Below, piece after piece: positions 34,395 to 45,364 of a DNA stretch of 61,183 nt. This stretch comes from Reyranella massiliensis 521 (GTDB lineage Bacteria; Pseudomonadota; Alphaproteobacteria; Reyranellales; Reyranellaceae): the NCBI GenBank assembly GCA_945862125.1, contig CAMAYC010000013.1:1-61183 (forward strand), given 5' to 3'. Every line of letters starts with the position of its first letter. Positions within the stretch are counted from its first letter, which is position 1. The notes beneath the pieces are model-generated. The model saw only the letters and a program-made list of their open reading frames with translations, did no database searches and was not told the DNA's origin. Made by a program: the position numbers and the translations under genes.

Positions 34395-36253
34395 GGCTGT
34401 GGCGCAAGTCTGGCTCGCCCGAACCGGCCGCCGCGGCAAACGCGGCGGCCGGCGCGCGTTACAGCTCGTCGCAGGACCGTCTCAAGGGCGATGCCCAGGA
34501 GACGGCGCGGCAGCGCCTCGTCATCGCCTCGGCGATCTTCGTGATCGCGTTCGTCGCCGTCGGTTTGCGGATGGGCTACGTCTCGCTGCTGCGCGACGGC
34601 GCCGAACCCACCCAGCGCGTGGCGGCTCGCGGTGGCTCGATCCAATCGGAGCGCGCCGACATCGTCGATCGCAACGGTGCCGTCCTCGCGACGTCGGTGC
34701 CGGTAATGTCGGCCTTCGTCAATCCGCGCCTGCTGCTCGATCCCCAGGATGCCGCGCGCAAGATCGTCACCGCCTTGCCGGACCTGAAGTACGACGACGT
34801 CAGGGAAAAGCTCGAGGGCGACAAGACCTTCGTCTGGATCAAGCGAGGCCTCAGCCCGCGCGAGCACAACCTCGTCAACCGCCTCGGCATTCCCGGCCTC
34901 GAGTTCCAGGCCGAGGAGCGGCGCATATATCCGCAGGGTTCGGCTGCGGCGCATATCATGGGCTACGCCAGCGTCGACAATGCCGGGCTGGCCGGCGTCG
35001 AGCGCTTCTTCGACCAACAGCTGCAGAGTGGCGAGACCGTGCAGCTTTCCATCGATCTCCGCCTGCAGCGGATGGTCGAGCGCGAGATCGCGCGTGCGGC
35101 CCAGAAATTCTCGGCGATCGGCGCCACCGCCATCGTCATGGATGTGACCAATGGCGAGGTCCTCGCCATGGCCTCGCTGCCGACGTTCGACCCCAACAGC
35201 ACCAAGACGCTGACCAACGAGGCGCTGTTCAACCGCGCCACCCTGGGCGTCTACGAACAGGGCTCCACCTTCAAGATCTTCAATACGGCGATGGCGCTCG
35301 ACACCGGCCGGGTGACGATGAGCAGCGTCTTCGACGCGACATCGCCCATCAAGATCGACCGCTTCACGATCAACGACGACCACGCCCAGCGCCGGCCGCT
35401 TTCGGTGCCGGAGATCTTCAAATACTCGTCCAACATCGCCTCGGCCAAGATGGCCGTGGAGATGGGCGCGGAAACCCAGCGCGCCTTCTTCGACAAGATC
35501 GGCTTCCTGAAGCCGGTTTCGACCCAGCTGCCCGAGGTCGCCTCGCCGCTCTATCCCCGGCAGTGGCAGAAGATCAGCACCATGACCATCGCCTTCGGGC
35601 ACGGCATTTCGGTGACACCGCTGCACCTGGCGACCGGCTCGGCGGCCGTAATCAATGGCGGCATCCTCTACCAGCCCAGCCTGGTGAAGCGGAATGCGGC
35701 CAGCGACCCGGGCCGGCGCGTGATCCAGACCAAGACGTCGCTCAACCTGCGCCAGCTTCTGCGGCTGAACGCGGTGGAAGGTACTGGCAAGAATGCCGAC
35801 GTGAAGGGCTACGAGGTCGGCGGCAAGACAGGCACGGCGGAAAAGCCGGCCCGCGGCGGCTACCGCCAAAAAGCCCTAATCAGTTCGTTCGTTGGCGCGT
35901 TTCCCATGAACGATCCCAAATTCGTCATTCTGGTCTCGCTCGACGAGCCCAAGGGCCTTCCCGAAACCGGCGGCTACGCCACGGCTGGTTGGGTGGCCGC
36001 GCCGTCGGTCAAGGTCATCATCGAAGGCATCGTGTCCTTGTATGGCGTCCTGCCAGGCGACCTCAAGGAGGGTCTGCCGCCGCTCGAGATCGCCTCGACT
36101 CCGGTGCCGGCGCCGGTGGTGCCGCCGCAGTTCGTGCCGGCAAACGCACGTCATCGCGGCTCCGAGCAACGCAAGGCCGTGCCAGTGCGGCCCGGTGCAG
36201 CGCAGACCGCAGCGGCCCCCGCAGCGGGAGTGCGTCGCGTTGCGGCTGAGTGA
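34391..36253 (+). CDS. ftsI: Septal peptidoglycan transpeptidase FtsI (PBP3)
   Basis: Penicillin-binding protein that crosslinks septal peptidoglycan. The 620-residue protein has one N-terminal membrane helix (about residues 42-60), a pedestal domain, and the transpeptidase domain with nucleophile Ser292 in STFK (Lys295), the SSN motif, and K479TGT. A Pro/Ala-rich tail of about 50 residues follows. Start is GTG at 34391, overlapping the ftsL stop. The 3' end overlaps murE by 14 bp. Confidence 0.96.
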   Translation: MRLWRKSGSPEPAAAANAAAGARYSSSQDRLKGDAQETARQRLVIASAIFVIAFVAVGLRMGYVSLLRDGAEPTQRVAARGGSIQSERADIVDRNGAVLATSVPVMSAFVNPRLLLDPQDAARKIVTALPDLKYDDVREKLEGDKTFVWIKRGLSPREHNLVNRLGIPGLEFQAEERRIYPQGSAAAHIMGYASVDNAGLAGVERFFDQQLQSGETVQLSIDLRLQRMVEREIARAAQKFSAIGATAIVMDVTNGEVLAMASLPTFDPNSTKTLTNEALFNRATLGVYEQGSTFKIFNTAMALDTGRVTMSSVFDATSPIKIDRFTINDDHAQRRPLSVPEIFKYSSNIASAKMAVEMGAETQRAFFDKIGFLKPVSTQLPEVASPLYPRQWQKISTMTIAFGHGISVTPLHLATGSAAVINGGILYQPSLVKRNAASDPGRRVIQTKTSLNLRQLLRLNAVEGTGKNADVKGYEVGGKTGTAEKPARGGYRQKALISSFVGAFPMNDPKFVILVSLDEPKGLPETGGYATAGWVAAPSVKVIIEGIVSLYGVLPGDLKEGLPPLEIASTPVPAPVVPPQFVPANARHRGSEQRKAVPVRPGAAQTAAAPAAGVRRVAAE

Positions 36254-37745
36254 GCTCATGCGCCGCAGCGCACATGACCCCGCGTCCCCCTCAGCGTTGC
36301 CGCGCGATCCCGTTCTCGCCGGCCTGACCCTCGATTCGCGAAAGGTCCGGCCGGGCTTTCTGTTCGCCGCAATGCCGGGAACGCATCAGAATGGCGCTGC
36401 GTTCGTCGCCGATGCGGTCGGCCGTGGCGCCGCGGCGATCCTGGCCGCTCCCGATGCATCGTTGCCGGCGCTCGATCCCGGCATCGTCGTCGTGCGCGAC
36501 GCCAACCCACGCCGTCGCGTGGCATTGATGGCGGCGGCGTTCGCCGGCCTCCAGCCCGCCATTGTCGCCGCCGTCACCGGCACCAACGGCAAGTCCTCGA
36601 CCGTTCATTTCGTGCGCCAGATCTGGGAGGCGCTCGGCCTCAAGGCGGCGAGCGTCGGCACGCTCGGCATCGTATCGCCGGGACTGACGCGAGAAGCGGG
36701 CCTCACGACGCCCGACCCGGTGCAACTGCACGAGGATCTTGCAACGCTTGCTCGCGAGGGCGTCGCGCATCTGGCGATCGAGGCCTCGAGCCACGGTCTC
36801 GACCAGCACCGCCTCGACGGCGTCCGGCTCGCAGCGGCCGCCTTCACCAACCTCACGCACGAGCATCTGGACTATCACGCCTCGATGGAGACCTACTTCG
36901 CGGCCAAGGCGCGGCTGTTCGACAGCCTGTTGCCGACCGGCGGCACGGCGATCGTCAACGCCGACAGCGACCGCGCCGAGGCATTGGCCGCGATCTGCCG
37001 ACAGCGGGGCATCCGCTTCTGGACCTATGGCGCCAAGGGCCGCGAAATTCGCCTGATCAGCGACGATCCGACCTCGACCGGCCAACGCCTCACGATCGAG
37101 GTGCTGGGCATGCGCCATGAAATCGATCTTCCCCTGGTCGGCGGCTTCCAGGCGTCCAATGCGCTCGCGGCGCTCGGCCTCGTCGTGGCGACTGGCGGCG
37201 ATCCGGCACGCGCGGTAGCGGCGCTGGCGAACCTCACCGGGGCGCCCGGCCGCCTGCAACTCGTTGCCCGGCACAGTTCCGGGGCGCCGATCTATGTCGA
37301 CTATGCGCACAAGCCCGAGGCGCTGGAGACCGTGCTGGACACGCTTCGGCCGTTCGCGCGCGGCAAGCTGGTCGTGGTTTTCGGCTGCGGCGGCGATCGC
37401 GATCGGGCCAAGCGGCCGGTCATGGGTGAGATCGCCACCCGGCTCGCCGATCTCGCCATCGTCACCGACGACAATCCGCGCAGCGAGGAACCTCAGGAGA
37501 TCCGCAGCGAGATCCTGCGCGGCATCGCGGCCGACCGGAAGAACTGGATCGAGGCTGCCGACGGCAGGCATGCCGCCATAGTAGCTGGCATGGCCGCCCT
37601 CCGTAGCGCCGACGACCTGCTGCTGATCGCTGGCAAGGGCCACGAGACCGGGCAGACCATCAAGGGTATCACGCATCCCTTCGACGATGCCGAAGTCGCG
37701 CGCGAACTAGCGGGAAGCGCCGCGCCTGGGAAGGCGCTGACATGA
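36240..37745 (+). CDS. murE: UDP-MurNAc-tripeptide synthetase MurE (meso-diaminopimelate adding)
   Basis: Mur ligase that adds meso-diaminopimelate to UDP-MurNAc-L-Ala-D-Glu. The 501-residue protein shows the ATP loop TGTNGKSS, the carbamylated-lysine region, and DDNPRSEEP, whose DNPR motif selects diaminopimelate over lysine. I choose the TTG at 36240: GGGAG lies 9 bases upstream at 36226-36230 and the product then starts RLSELMRRS after the initiator, as MurE proteins usually do. The next ATG (36258) would delete this conserved start. This gives a 14-bp overlap with ftsI. Confidence 0.93.
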   Translation: MRLSELMRRSAHDPASPSALPRDPVLAGLTLDSRKVRPGFLFAAMPGTHQNGAAFVADAVGRGAAAILAAPDASLPALDPGIVVVRDANPRRRVALMAAAFAGLQPAIVAAVTGTNGKSSTVHFVRQIWEALGLKAASVGTLGIVSPGLTREAGLTTPDPVQLHEDLATLAREGVAHLAIEASSHGLDQHRLDGVRLAAAAFTNLTHEHLDYHASMETYFAAKARLFDSLLPTGGTAIVNADSDRAEALAAICRQRGIRFWTYGAKGREIRLISDDPTSTGQRLTIEVLGMRHEIDLPLVGGFQASNALAALGLVVATGGDPARAVAALANLTGAPGRLQLVARHSSGAPIYVDYAHKPEALETVLDTLRPFARGKLVVVFGCGGDRDRAKRPVMGEIATRLADLAIVTDDNPRSEEPQEIRSEILRGIAADRKNWIEAADGRHAAIVAGMAALRSADDLLLIAGKGHETGQTIKGITHPFDDAEVARELAGSAAPGKALT

Positions 37746-39148
37746 GCGCCCTCTGGACCTCCGATGAGATCAGCAAGGCATTGTCGCCGGTCGCCGCCGT
37801 CGCGCCCTTCGAGGCGGAAGGTGTGACGTTCGACAGCCGCGCCGTCGGCAAGGGCGACATCTTCTTCGCACTCGCGGGGGAGACCAGCGACGGCCACAGC
37901 TTCGTGGCTGATGCATTGGCGCGCGGCGCTGCTGCGGCTGTCGTCTCGCGTGAGGTCGAGGGTGCTCGGGGCACGTTGATCCGTGTTCACGACACGATGA
38001 AGGCGCTGGTCGATCTCGGTCGTGCCGGTCGCCAGCGCAGCAAGGCGCGCATCGCGAGCATCACCGGCTCGGTCGGCAAGACCAGCACCAAGGATGCGTT
38101 GCGCGCCATGCTGTCGGTTCAGGCGCCCACCTCGGCAAGCGTCGCGAGTTACAACAATCATGTCGGCGTTCCGATCAGTCTGGCGCGCCTGCCGCGCGAG
38201 GCGCGCTATGGCATCTTCGAGATCGGCATGAATCACCCCGGCGAGATCGAGCCGTTGGCCCGCCAGGTCGAGGCGCATGTCGGTGTGGTGACGAATGTGG
38301 GACCGGCCCATATCGGCCACATGGGCAGCGAAGAGGCGATCGCCGACGAGAAGGGGTGCGTCTTCGCCGGCATGGCCGACGGTGCAGTCGCCGTGCTCAA
38401 TCGCGACAACCGCCACTATCCGCGGCTGGTCGATAAAGCCCGTCATTTTGGCGTTTCCCGCATCGTGGGTTTTGGCCGCAGCGATGCCGCGGAGGCGCGG
38501 CTTGTCTCGTGCAACCTGCAGAATTCGGGCAGCGACGTTATAGCCTTGATCCACGGTCGGCGGATCGAGTATCGGCTGGGTGCGGCAGGCGAGCATTGGG
38601 TCCTGAATAGCGTGGCGGCGCTGGCCGCCCTGGACGTGCTCGGCGCTGATGTCGCCAAAGCCGCGATGGCGCTGGCCGCCCTGAAGGCATTGCCCGGCCG
38701 TGGTGCGCGTCGCCGACTGAAGTTCGGCGCAGGCACGATCGAGTTGCTCGATGAGAGCTACAACGGCAATCCGGTCTCGGTGGGCGCCATGCTCGCCGTG
38801 CTGGCACGGACTGAGCCGGAAGGAGGCGGACGGCGCATGCTGGCCCTGGGCGACATGCGCGAGTTGGGCGAGCAGGCCGATGCCCTGCACGCCGGCCTCG
38901 CCGACGCCGTAGCGGCCAGTGGCGCCGCGCAGGTCTTCCTGTGTGGGCCGCATATGGAGGCGCTCTGGCAGAAGCTCGCGCCGTCGCAGCGCGGCGCGCA
39001 TCGGCCTGACTCGGCGGCGCTGGCGGCAGAATTCGCGGCGGCACTTCGCGCCGGTGACGTGGTTGCGGTGAAGGGTTCGCTGGGATCGAAAATGAAGATC
39101 GTCGTAGACGCCGTCGTGGCGGCAAGCGGCGGCGAGGTGGGACGCTAG
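37742..39148 (+). CDS. murF: UDP-MurNAc-tripeptide D-Ala-D-Ala ligase MurF
   Basis: Last cytosolic Mur ligase; adds D-Ala-D-Ala to the nucleotide tripeptide. The 468-residue protein has the N-terminal substrate domain ([18 protein letters not shown]), the ATP loop [12 protein letters not shown], the [12 protein letters not shown] block and the C-terminal [11 protein letters not shown] motif typical of MurF. Start overlaps the murE stop (ATGA) and mraY follows by 2 bp. Confidence 0.97.
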   Translation: MSALWTSDEISKALSPVAAVAPFEAEGVTFDSRAVGKGDIFFALAGETSDGHSFVADALARGAAAAVVSREVEGARGTLIRVHDTMKALVDLGRAGRQRSKARIASITGSVGKTSTKDALRAMLSVQAPTSASVASYNNHVGVPISLARLPREARYGIFEIGMNHPGEIEPLARQVEAHVGVVTNVGPAHIGHMGSEEAIADEKGCVFAGMADGAVAVLNRDNRHYPRLVDKARHFGVSRIVGFGRSDAAEARLVSCNLQNSGSDVIALIHGRRIEYRLGAAGEHWVLNSVAALAALDVLGADVAKAAMALAALKALPGRGARRRLKFGAGTIELLDESYNGNPVSVGAMLAVLARTEPEGGGRRMLALGDMRELGEQADALHAGLADAVAASGAAQVFLCGPHMEALWQKLAPSQRGAHRPDSAALAAEFAAALRAGDVVAVKGSLGSKMKIVVDAVVAASGGEVGR

Positions 39149-39150
39149 GG

Positions 39151-40242
39151 ATGTTCTATAACCTTCTCTATCCGTTGGCGGACGTGTTCGGGCCGTTCAA
39201 CCTGTTCCGGTACCTGACGTTCCGCTCGATCGGCGCGTTCATCACGGCGCTGGTCCTCAGCTTCCTGATCGGCGGCGTCCTTATCCGCTGGCTGCGCAGC
39301 AAACAGCAGCAAGGCCAGCCGATCCGCGACGACGGTCCCGCCAGCCACCTCCTGACCAAGAAGGGCACGCCCACCATGGGCGGTCTCCTGATCCTGATCA
39401 CGCTCGCGGTCGCAACGCTGCTGTGGGCGGACCTCAGCAACCGTTATGTCTGGATCGTGCTCGGTGTCACCCTGGCGTTCGGCGCGATCGGCCTGTGGGA
39501 CGATTTCCTCAAGGTCACCAAGCGCAACTCCAAGGGCGTGCCGGGCAGGATGAAATTTGCCCTGTCGATCGTGGTGGCCGGTGTCGCGACGTATTTCATC
39601 GCCCAGGCTTCGCCGGCGCCGCTGCGCTACACACTTGCACTGCCCTTCCTGAAGGACGTGTTGCTGCCTCTCAGCCTCGTAGGCTTCGTCGCTTTCGGCA
39701 TTCTCGTGATGGTAGGCGCGTCCAACGCGGTCAACCTGACCGACGGGCTCGATGGACTGGCGATCGGCCCGGTAATCATGGCGTCGGCGGTGTTTGGTCT
39801 GATTGCCTACGTCGTCGGCAACACCATCCTCACGAACTACCTTTACCTTCATCACATCCCGCGTTCCGGCGAGCTGGCGGTGCTGCTGGCGGCGCTGGTC
39901 GGCGCCGGGCTCGGCTTCCTGTGGTTCAATGCCCCGCCCGCGATGGTGTTCATGGGCGATACCGGCTCGCTCGCCATCGGCGGCGCGTTGGGCGCTGTGG
40001 CGGTCGTCACCAAGCACGAGATCGTGCTGGCGATCGTGGGCGGGCTGTTCGTGCTGGAGACCGTCTCGGTGATCGTCCAGGTCCTGTCGTACAAATGGAC
40101 CGGGCGCCGCGTCTTCCGCATGGCGCCGCTGCACCATCACTTCGAGCAGAAGGGCTGGGCCGAGCCGACCATCGTGTTCCGCTTCTGGATCATCGCCGCC
40201 ATCCTCGCGATGGCGGGCTTGGCCACGTTGAAGCTGAGGTGA
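39151..40242 (+). CDS. mraY: Phospho-N-acetylmuramoyl-pentapeptide transferase MraY
   Basis: Membrane enzyme that moves phospho-MurNAc-pentapeptide onto undecaprenyl phosphate, making lipid I. The 363-residue protein has ten predicted helices with the KKGTPTMGG loop, the Asp cluster [13 protein letters not shown], the [15 protein letters not shown] motif with catalytic aspartates, and [12 protein letters not shown] near the C-terminus. Confidence 0.98.
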   Translation: MFYNLLYPLADVFGPFNLFRYLTFRSIGAFITALVLSFLIGGVLIRWLRSKQQQGQPIRDDGPASHLLTKKGTPTMGGLLILITLAVATLLWADLSNRYVWIVLGVTLAFGAIGLWDDFLKVTKRNSKGVPGRMKFALSIVVAGVATYFIAQASPAPLRYTLALPFLKDVLLPLSLVGFVAFGILVMVGASNAVNLTDGLDGLAIGPVIMASAVFGLIAYVVGNTILTNYLYLHHIPRSGELAVLLAALVGAGLGFLWFNAPPAMVFMGDTGSLAIGGALGAVAVVTKHEIVLAIVGGLFVLETVSVIVQVLSYKWTGRRVFRMAPLHHHFEQKGWAEPTIVFRFWIIAAILAMAGLATLKLR

Positions 40243-40246
40243 GCGG

Positions 40247-41635
40247 ATGATCGACCTCGCCTTCCTCAAGGGATCGTCCTTCGTCGTGCTGGGGCTCGCG
40301 CGCTCCGGCCTGGCGACGGCACGCGCCCTGACGGCGGCGGGCGTCGGATGCATCGCCTGGGACGACAACGCCGCCTCGCGCGCGGCCGCGGTCGCCGCCG
40401 GCGTGGCACTTGCCGATCCAGCCTCGATCGACTGGTCGCGCATGACGGCGCTGGTCATCAGCCCCGGCATTCCCAGTCATCTGCCCGTACCGCATCCCGT
40501 GGCGGCTGCGGCGCGCGCGGCGGGCAAGAACATCATCTGTGACGTCGAGCTGCTGGCTCGCGCCGCGCCGAAGGCGAGCTTCGTGGCCATCACCGGGACC
40601 AACGGCAAGTCGACGACGACGGCGCTGATCGGCCACATCCTCTCCCAGGCGGGCGTGCGATGCGAAGTCGGCGGCAACATCGGGCGGGGCGCACTCGATC
40701 TCGGCATGCTGGGCGAAGGCGGAGTCTACGTCCTCGAACTGTCGTCGTATCAGCTCGAACTGCTCGAGACCTTCCGTGCCAACATCGCTGTCTGGCTGAA
40801 CGTCACACCCGACCATATTGATCGCCACGGCGACATGGCGGGCTATGTCGCGGCCAAGGAAAACATCTTCGCTCGCCAGCAAGCCGGTGATTGCGCCGTG
40901 ATCGGCATCGACGACGAGCCGTCGCGCATGGTCCACGACAGAATCTCGGCGCGGCCGGGTGTCGTTGCCGTCCCGGTGGCGCTCGATCGACCGGTCGCCG
41001 GTGGCGTTTCATTCCGTGCCGGTCGTCTGATCGATGCCGACGGTTATGCCGTCGATTTCTCCGATGTGCCTACTCTGCCGGGCGACCACAATGCGCAGAA
41101 CGCTGCCTGTGCCTGGGCCGCCTGTCGCTGGCTCGACGTGCCGCGCGAGCGGATCGTCCAGGGCCTGCGCAGCTATCCCGGCCTGCCGCATCGCCAGGAG
41201 CGTGTCGCCTCGGTGGGCAACGTCGTCTACATCAACGACAGCAAGGCCACCAACGCCGAGGCCACGGCGCGGGCGCTTTCGAGCTATCACGACATCTATT
41301 GGATCCTGGGCGGCCAGGCGAAGGAGGGCGGCGTGGCGCCGCTCGCGTCCTACTTCGACCGTATCCGCCATGCCTTCCTGATCGGTGAGGCGACCGACCT
41401 GTTCGCTGGCCAGCTCGAAGGCAAGCTCCCCTACAGTCGCTGCGGCGACCTGCAGTCGGCACTCGATGCCGCGCATCTGCGCGCGCAACGCGAAGGCGGT
41501 GGCGAGGCCGTGGTCCTGCTCTCGCCGGCCTGCGCGTCGTGGGATCAGTGGAAGAGTTACGAGCATCGCGGCGATGCCTTTCGCGCCATGGCGCGGGCGT
41601 TGCCGGGTGCCCAGCGTTTGGGGATGGCGGCATGA
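40247..41635 (+). CDS. murD: UDP-MurNAc-L-alanine:D-glutamate ligase MurD
   Basis: Mur ligase that adds D-glutamate to UDP-MurNAc-L-Ala. The 462-residue product has an N-terminal Rossmann-like UDP domain (VVLGLARSGLATARAL), the ATP loop ITGTNGKSTTTALIG, the conserved ELSSYQLE segment, and YINDSKATNAEAT in the third domain. It begins 4 bp after mraY and its stop overlaps the ftsW start. Confidence 0.97.
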   Translation: MIDLAFLKGSSFVVLGLARSGLATARALTAAGVGCIAWDDNAASRAAAVAAGVALADPASIDWSRMTALVISPGIPSHLPVPHPVAAAARAAGKNIICDVELLARAAPKASFVAITGTNGKSTTTALIGHILSQAGVRCEVGGNIGRGALDLGMLGEGGVYVLELSSYQLELLETFRANIAVWLNVTPDHIDRHGDMAGYVAAKENIFARQQAGDCAVIGIDDEPSRMVHDRISARPGVVAVPVALDRPVAGGVSFRAGRLIDADGYAVDFSDVPTLPGDHNAQNAACAWAACRWLDVPRERIVQGLRSYPGLPHRQERVASVGNVVYINDSKATNAEATARALSSYHDIYWILGGQAKEGGVAPLASYFDRIRHAFLIGEATDLFAGQLEGKLPYSRCGDLQSALDAAHLRAQREGGGEAVVLLSPACASWDQWKSYEHRGDAFRAMARALPGAQRLGMAA

Positions 41636-42759
41636 TCCAGGTTCCACGCGACGACCGCAGCGTCATCGGCCAATGGTGGTGGACCGTCGATCGCTGGTCG
41701 CTGGGCGCCATCCTGGCGATCATGGCCTTCGGTGTACTGCTGACCCTGGCAGCCTCGCCGCCCGCAGCGGAGCGCATCGGCGCCGACTCGTTCATGTTTG
41801 CCAAGCGCCAGTTCATTTTCCTGCCGATGGCACTTATGGTGATGCTGGCAATCTCGCTGGCTTCACCGCGTCATGTCCGGCGGCTCGCCCTGTTGGTGTT
41901 CTGCGGCAGTGTGGTGCTGCTGGCCGCCACCTTCGTCATCGGCGTCGAGATCAAAGGTGCGCGGCGATGGATCTCCGTGCCCGGCCTTTCCAGCCTGCAG
42001 CCCTCTGAATTCGCCAAGCCCAGCCTCGCCGTGATCTCGGCCTGGCTCCTGGCGCAAAGCCGCACCGAGCGCAGGGTGCCGGGCTACTTCCTCTGCACCT
42101 TGCTGGTGGGCACGGTTCTCGCGCTGCTGATCCTGCAGCCGGATCTCGGCATGAGCATCGTTGTCGCCGCGGTCTGGGGAGCACAACTCTTCGTCGTCGG
42201 CCTGCCAATGTGGATTGCCGGTTTCGGCGCGGTGGGGGCCGCCGGTGCCCTGGTCGGCAGCTACTTCATGTTCAGCCACGTGCGCAGTCGCTTCGACCGC
42301 TTCCTCGACCCTTCGTCGGGCGACAACTACCAGGTCAACACCTCCCTCGAAGCCTTCATGAACGGCTCGCTGTTCGGGCGCGGCCCGGGCGAGGGCACGG
42401 TCAAAGCGCAGCTTCCCGACGCGCACACTGATTTCGTGATGGCCGTCGCCGGCGAGGAGTTCGGTCTCGTCGTCTGCCTGTTGATCCTGGGCTTGTTCGC
42501 CTTCGTGACACTGCGTTCGATGTCGCGCGCGTCGAAGGAGACAAGCCTCTTCATTACCCTGGCGGCCACCGGTCTTGCCGTGCAGTTCGGCCTGCAGGCG
42601 GCCATCAACATGGCTTCGACCATCCAGCTCATTCCCGCCAAAGGTATGACGCTGCCGTTCATTTCCTATGGTGGGTCCTCGGCGCTCGCCATGGCGATCT
42701 GTCTTGGCATGCTGTTGTCGCTGACGCGCGAGCATGCTGGCCTCCGGGAGGCTGTGTGA
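41632..42759 (+). CDS. ftsW: Septal peptidoglycan polymerase FtsW
   Basis: SEDS-family glycosyltransferase that polymerises lipid II at the septum with FtsI. The 375-residue membrane protein (about ten helices) shows the family blocks GARRWISVPGLSSLQPSEFAK, the extracytoplasmic loop region with FLDPSSGDNYQ, the PDAHTDFVMAVAGEE motif and the C-terminal GMTLPFISYGGSS. The ATG at 41632 overlaps the murD stop. Confidence 0.97.
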   Translation: MIQVPRDDRSVIGQWWWTVDRWSLGAILAIMAFGVLLTLAASPPAAERIGADSFMFAKRQFIFLPMALMVMLAISLASPRHVRRLALLVFCGSVVLLAATFVIGVEIKGARRWISVPGLSSLQPSEFAKPSLAVISAWLLAQSRTERRVPGYFLCTLLVGTVLALLILQPDLGMSIVVAAVWGAQLFVVGLPMWIAGFGAVGAAGALVGSYFMFSHVRSRFDRFLDPSSGDNYQVNTSLEAFMNGSLFGRGPGEGTVKAQLPDAHTDFVMAVAGEEFGLVVCLLILGLFAFVTLRSMSRASKETSLFITLAATGLAVQFGLQAAINMASTIQLIPAKGMTLPFISYGGSSALAMAICLGMLLSLTREHAGLREAV

Positions 42760-43892
42760 TGGCCGCAGGCCATACTCCCTTGGGTCCCGTGGTCCTGGCG
42801 ACTGGCGGCACCGGCGGACACGTGTTCCCGGCCGAAGCGCTGGCCGGCGAACTCGAGGCGCGCGGCCTGCCGTTCACGCTGGTGACGGACTCACGCGGCC
42901 GGCAATGGCAGGGCGCGCTGTCGCGCCGACCCATCCACTACATCCATTCCGCGAGCCCCACCGGTTCGCTGCGCAAACGGCTGATGGCGATGTTCGCGCT
43001 TGCCTTAGGCCTGTTCGATGCGTGGCGTGCGCTGGGACGCATCGGTCCGTCGGCTGTCGTGGGGTTCGGTGGCTATGCCTCGGTGCCGACGCTGATCGCG
43101 GCCCGCCTGCGCCGGTTGCCGGCGATGCTGCACGAGCAGAATGCCGTGCTCGGCAAGGCGAACCGCCTCGTTCTCGGAGGTGCCGCGCGCGTGGCGACAT
43201 CATTTGCCCGCACCCAATATCTTGCCCCGGATGATCGGCGCGCCTGCCTGGTCGGCAATCCCGTGCGCGAACCGGTGCGCCTGCTGCGCAGCTCGCCGTA
43301 CCGGGCGCCGGGCGAGGGCCGCGTTATCGACATCCTCGTGTTCGGCGGCAGCCAGGGTGCCGCGTCGTTCAGCCAGATCATTCCCGAGGCAATTCTTTCG
43401 TTGCCATCGACGCTGCGCGCGCGTGTGCGGCTGGTGCAGCAGTGCCGGCCCGAGGATATCGAGCGCGTGCGGGCGACCTACACCGCGGCGGGCATCGTGG
43501 CTGAGTTGGCGCCCTTCTTCGCCGACCTGCCGGCCAGGCTGGCGGCGGCGCATCTCGTCATCGGTCGCTCCGGCGCGTCGACCGTTGCCGAGTTGGCCGC
43601 CATCGGCAGGCCGTCGATTCTGATTCCGTATCCCTATGCCGCCGATGATCATCAGAGCGCGAATGCCCGTGCATTCGAGGCGACAGGCGCCTGCATCGTG
43701 ATTCCGCATGCCTCGTTCACGGCCGCTGCCCTGGCGTCACATTTGAATGCGCTTCTCGAGGCGCCGCAGCGTCTGGCGACGATGGCCGCCGCCGCTCACG
43801 CCGCCGGACGGCCCGATGCCGCTGCGCGGCTTGCCGATCTGGTCATTGAGATGACCGGCCTCGCTCTTTCACCGTCAGGAGTCGCCGCATGA
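42759..43892 (+). CDS. murG: Lipid II synthase MurG
   Basis: Membrane-associated glycosyltransferase that adds GlcNAc to lipid I, making lipid II. The 377-residue protein has the first G-loop [15 protein letters not shown] near residue 16, the second G-rich motif FGGSQGA, and the [13 protein letters not shown] donor-binding segment. ATG 42759 overlaps the ftsW stop; CGGGAG lies 8 bases upstream. An adjacent GTG at 42756 is less likely. Confidence 0.97.
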   Translation: MAAGHTPLGPVVLATGGTGGHVFPAEALAGELEARGLPFTLVTDSRGRQWQGALSRRPIHYIHSASPTGSLRKRLMAMFALALGLFDAWRALGRIGPSAVVGFGGYASVPTLIAARLRRLPAMLHEQNAVLGKANRLVLGGAARVATSFARTQYLAPDDRRACLVGNPVREPVRLLRSSPYRAPGEGRVIDILVFGGSQGAASFSQIIPEAILSLPSTLRARVRLVQQCRPEDIERVRATYTAAGIVAELAPFFADLPARLAAAHLVIGRSGASTVAELAAIGRPSILIPYPYAADDHQSANARAFEATGACIVIPHASFTAAALASHLNALLEAPQRLATMAAAAHAAGRPDAAARLADLVIEMTGLALSPSGVAA

Positions 43893-45364
43893 GGGCGCTG
43901 CCGCTGGATATCGGTCTCATCCACTTCGTCGGCATCGGCGGCATCGGCATGTCCGGCATCGCCGAGGTCCTGCACAATCTCGGCTACAAGGTCCAGGGCA
44001 GCGACGTCGCCGAGGGCGCGAACACCCGCCGGCTGGCCGATCTCGGCATGAAGGTGATGATCGGCCACCGCGCCGACAATGTTTCCAACGCCCAGGTCGT
44101 GGTCGTCTCCAGCGCGGTCAAGAAGGACAATCCCGAGGTCATGGCCGCACGCGCCCGGCTCGTGCCAGTAGTGCGCCGCGCCGAGATGTTGGGCGAGCTG
44201 ATGCGGCTGAAATGGTCGATCGCCGTCGGCGGCACGCACGGCAAGACCACGACGACCTCGCTGGTGGCTGCCATGCTCGACACCGGCGGGCTCGATCCGA
44301 CGGTGATCAACGGCGGCATCATCAACGCCTATGGCACCAACGCAAGGCTGGGCGACGGCGACTGGATGGTGGTGGAGTCCGACGAGTCTGATGGCTCGTT
44401 CCTGCGGCTGCCGGCGACCATCGCCGTGGTGACCAACGTCGATCCCGAGCATCTCGACCACTACGGCACCTTCGACGCGTTGCGCGAGGCGTTCGTGCGT
44501 TTCGTCGAGAACATTCCGTTCTATGGTTTCGCAGTGCTGTGCTCGGACCATCCCGAGGTCCAGGCGCTGATCCCGCGTGTCGCCGACCGGCGCATCATCA
44601 CCTACGGCATCGGCGCCAATGCTGATGTTCGGGCGATCAACCTGCGGCTCGATCGCAGCGGCGCCGATTTCGACGTCCAGGTCGAGCATCGCGCCACCAA
44701 CGAATCGCGCATCATCACTGGCCTGCGCCTGCCGATGTTCGGCCAGCATAACGTGCAAAATGCCCTTGCCGCCATCGCCGTGGCGCAGGAGATGGGTCTG
44801 TCGGACGACACCATTCGGCGCGCGTTGAGCACCTTCGCGGGCGTCAAGCGTCGATTCACCAAGACCGGTGAGGCGCACGGGATCACGATCATCGACGACT
44901 ACGGGCATCACCCGGTGGAGATCGCTGCCGTGCTGCGCGCCGCCCGCCAGGCCTATGGCGGGTCGGGGCGGGTCTTCGCCGTCATGCAGCCGCATCGCTA
45001 TTCGCGCCTCTCCTCGCTCAAGGCCGAGTTCGCCACCTGCTTCACCGATGCCGACGCGGTGATCATCGCCGACGTCTATGCCGCGGGCGAAGCGCCGATC
45101 GAAGGCGTCAATCGCGACATGCTGGTCAATCTGGTAAGCCGCGCCGGCCATCGCGACGTGATGCCACTGGGTGCGCCGGGCGACCTGCCGGCTCTGATCT
45201 GGCAGGCGGCGCGTCCTGGCGATGTCGTGGTCTGCCTGGGCGCCGGCAACATCACCGCCTGGGCGCATGCCTTGCCTGGCCAGCTCCAGCAGCTCGCCAC
45301 CGAGAATGCCGGCTTGCGCGCCATTGCGAACGATCCAGGCCCTCATGGCGGGTCGGCGGCATGA
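43889..45364 (+). CDS. murC: UDP-N-acetylmuramate:L-alanine ligase MurC
   Basis: First Mur ligase of stem-peptide synthesis. The 491-residue protein has the N-terminal [17 protein letters not shown] motif, ATP loop [15 protein letters not shown], and the [15 protein letters not shown] and [12 protein letters not shown] blocks of MurC. Start overlaps the murG stop and the stop overlaps the murB start. Confidence 0.98.
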   Translation: MRALPLDIGLIHFVGIGGIGMSGIAEVLHNLGYKVQGSDVAEGANTRRLADLGMKVMIGHRADNVSNAQVVVVSSAVKKDNPEVMAARARLVPVVRRAEMLGELMRLKWSIAVGGTHGKTTTTSLVAAMLDTGGLDPTVINGGIINAYGTNARLGDGDWMVVESDESDGSFLRLPATIAVVTNVDPEHLDHYGTFDALREAFVRFVENIPFYGFAVLCSDHPEVQALIPRVADRRIITYGIGANADVRAINLRLDRSGADFDVQVEHRATNESRIITGLRLPMFGQHNVQNALAAIAVAQEMGLSDDTIRRALSTFAGVKRRFTKTGEAHGITIIDDYGHHPVEIAAVLRAARQAYGGSGRVFAVMQPHRYSRLSSLKAEFATCFTDADAVIIADVYAAGEAPIEGVNRDMLVNLVSRAGHRDVMPLGAPGDLPALIWQAARPGDVVVCLGAGNITAWAHALPGQLQQLATENAGLRAIANDPGPHGGSAA

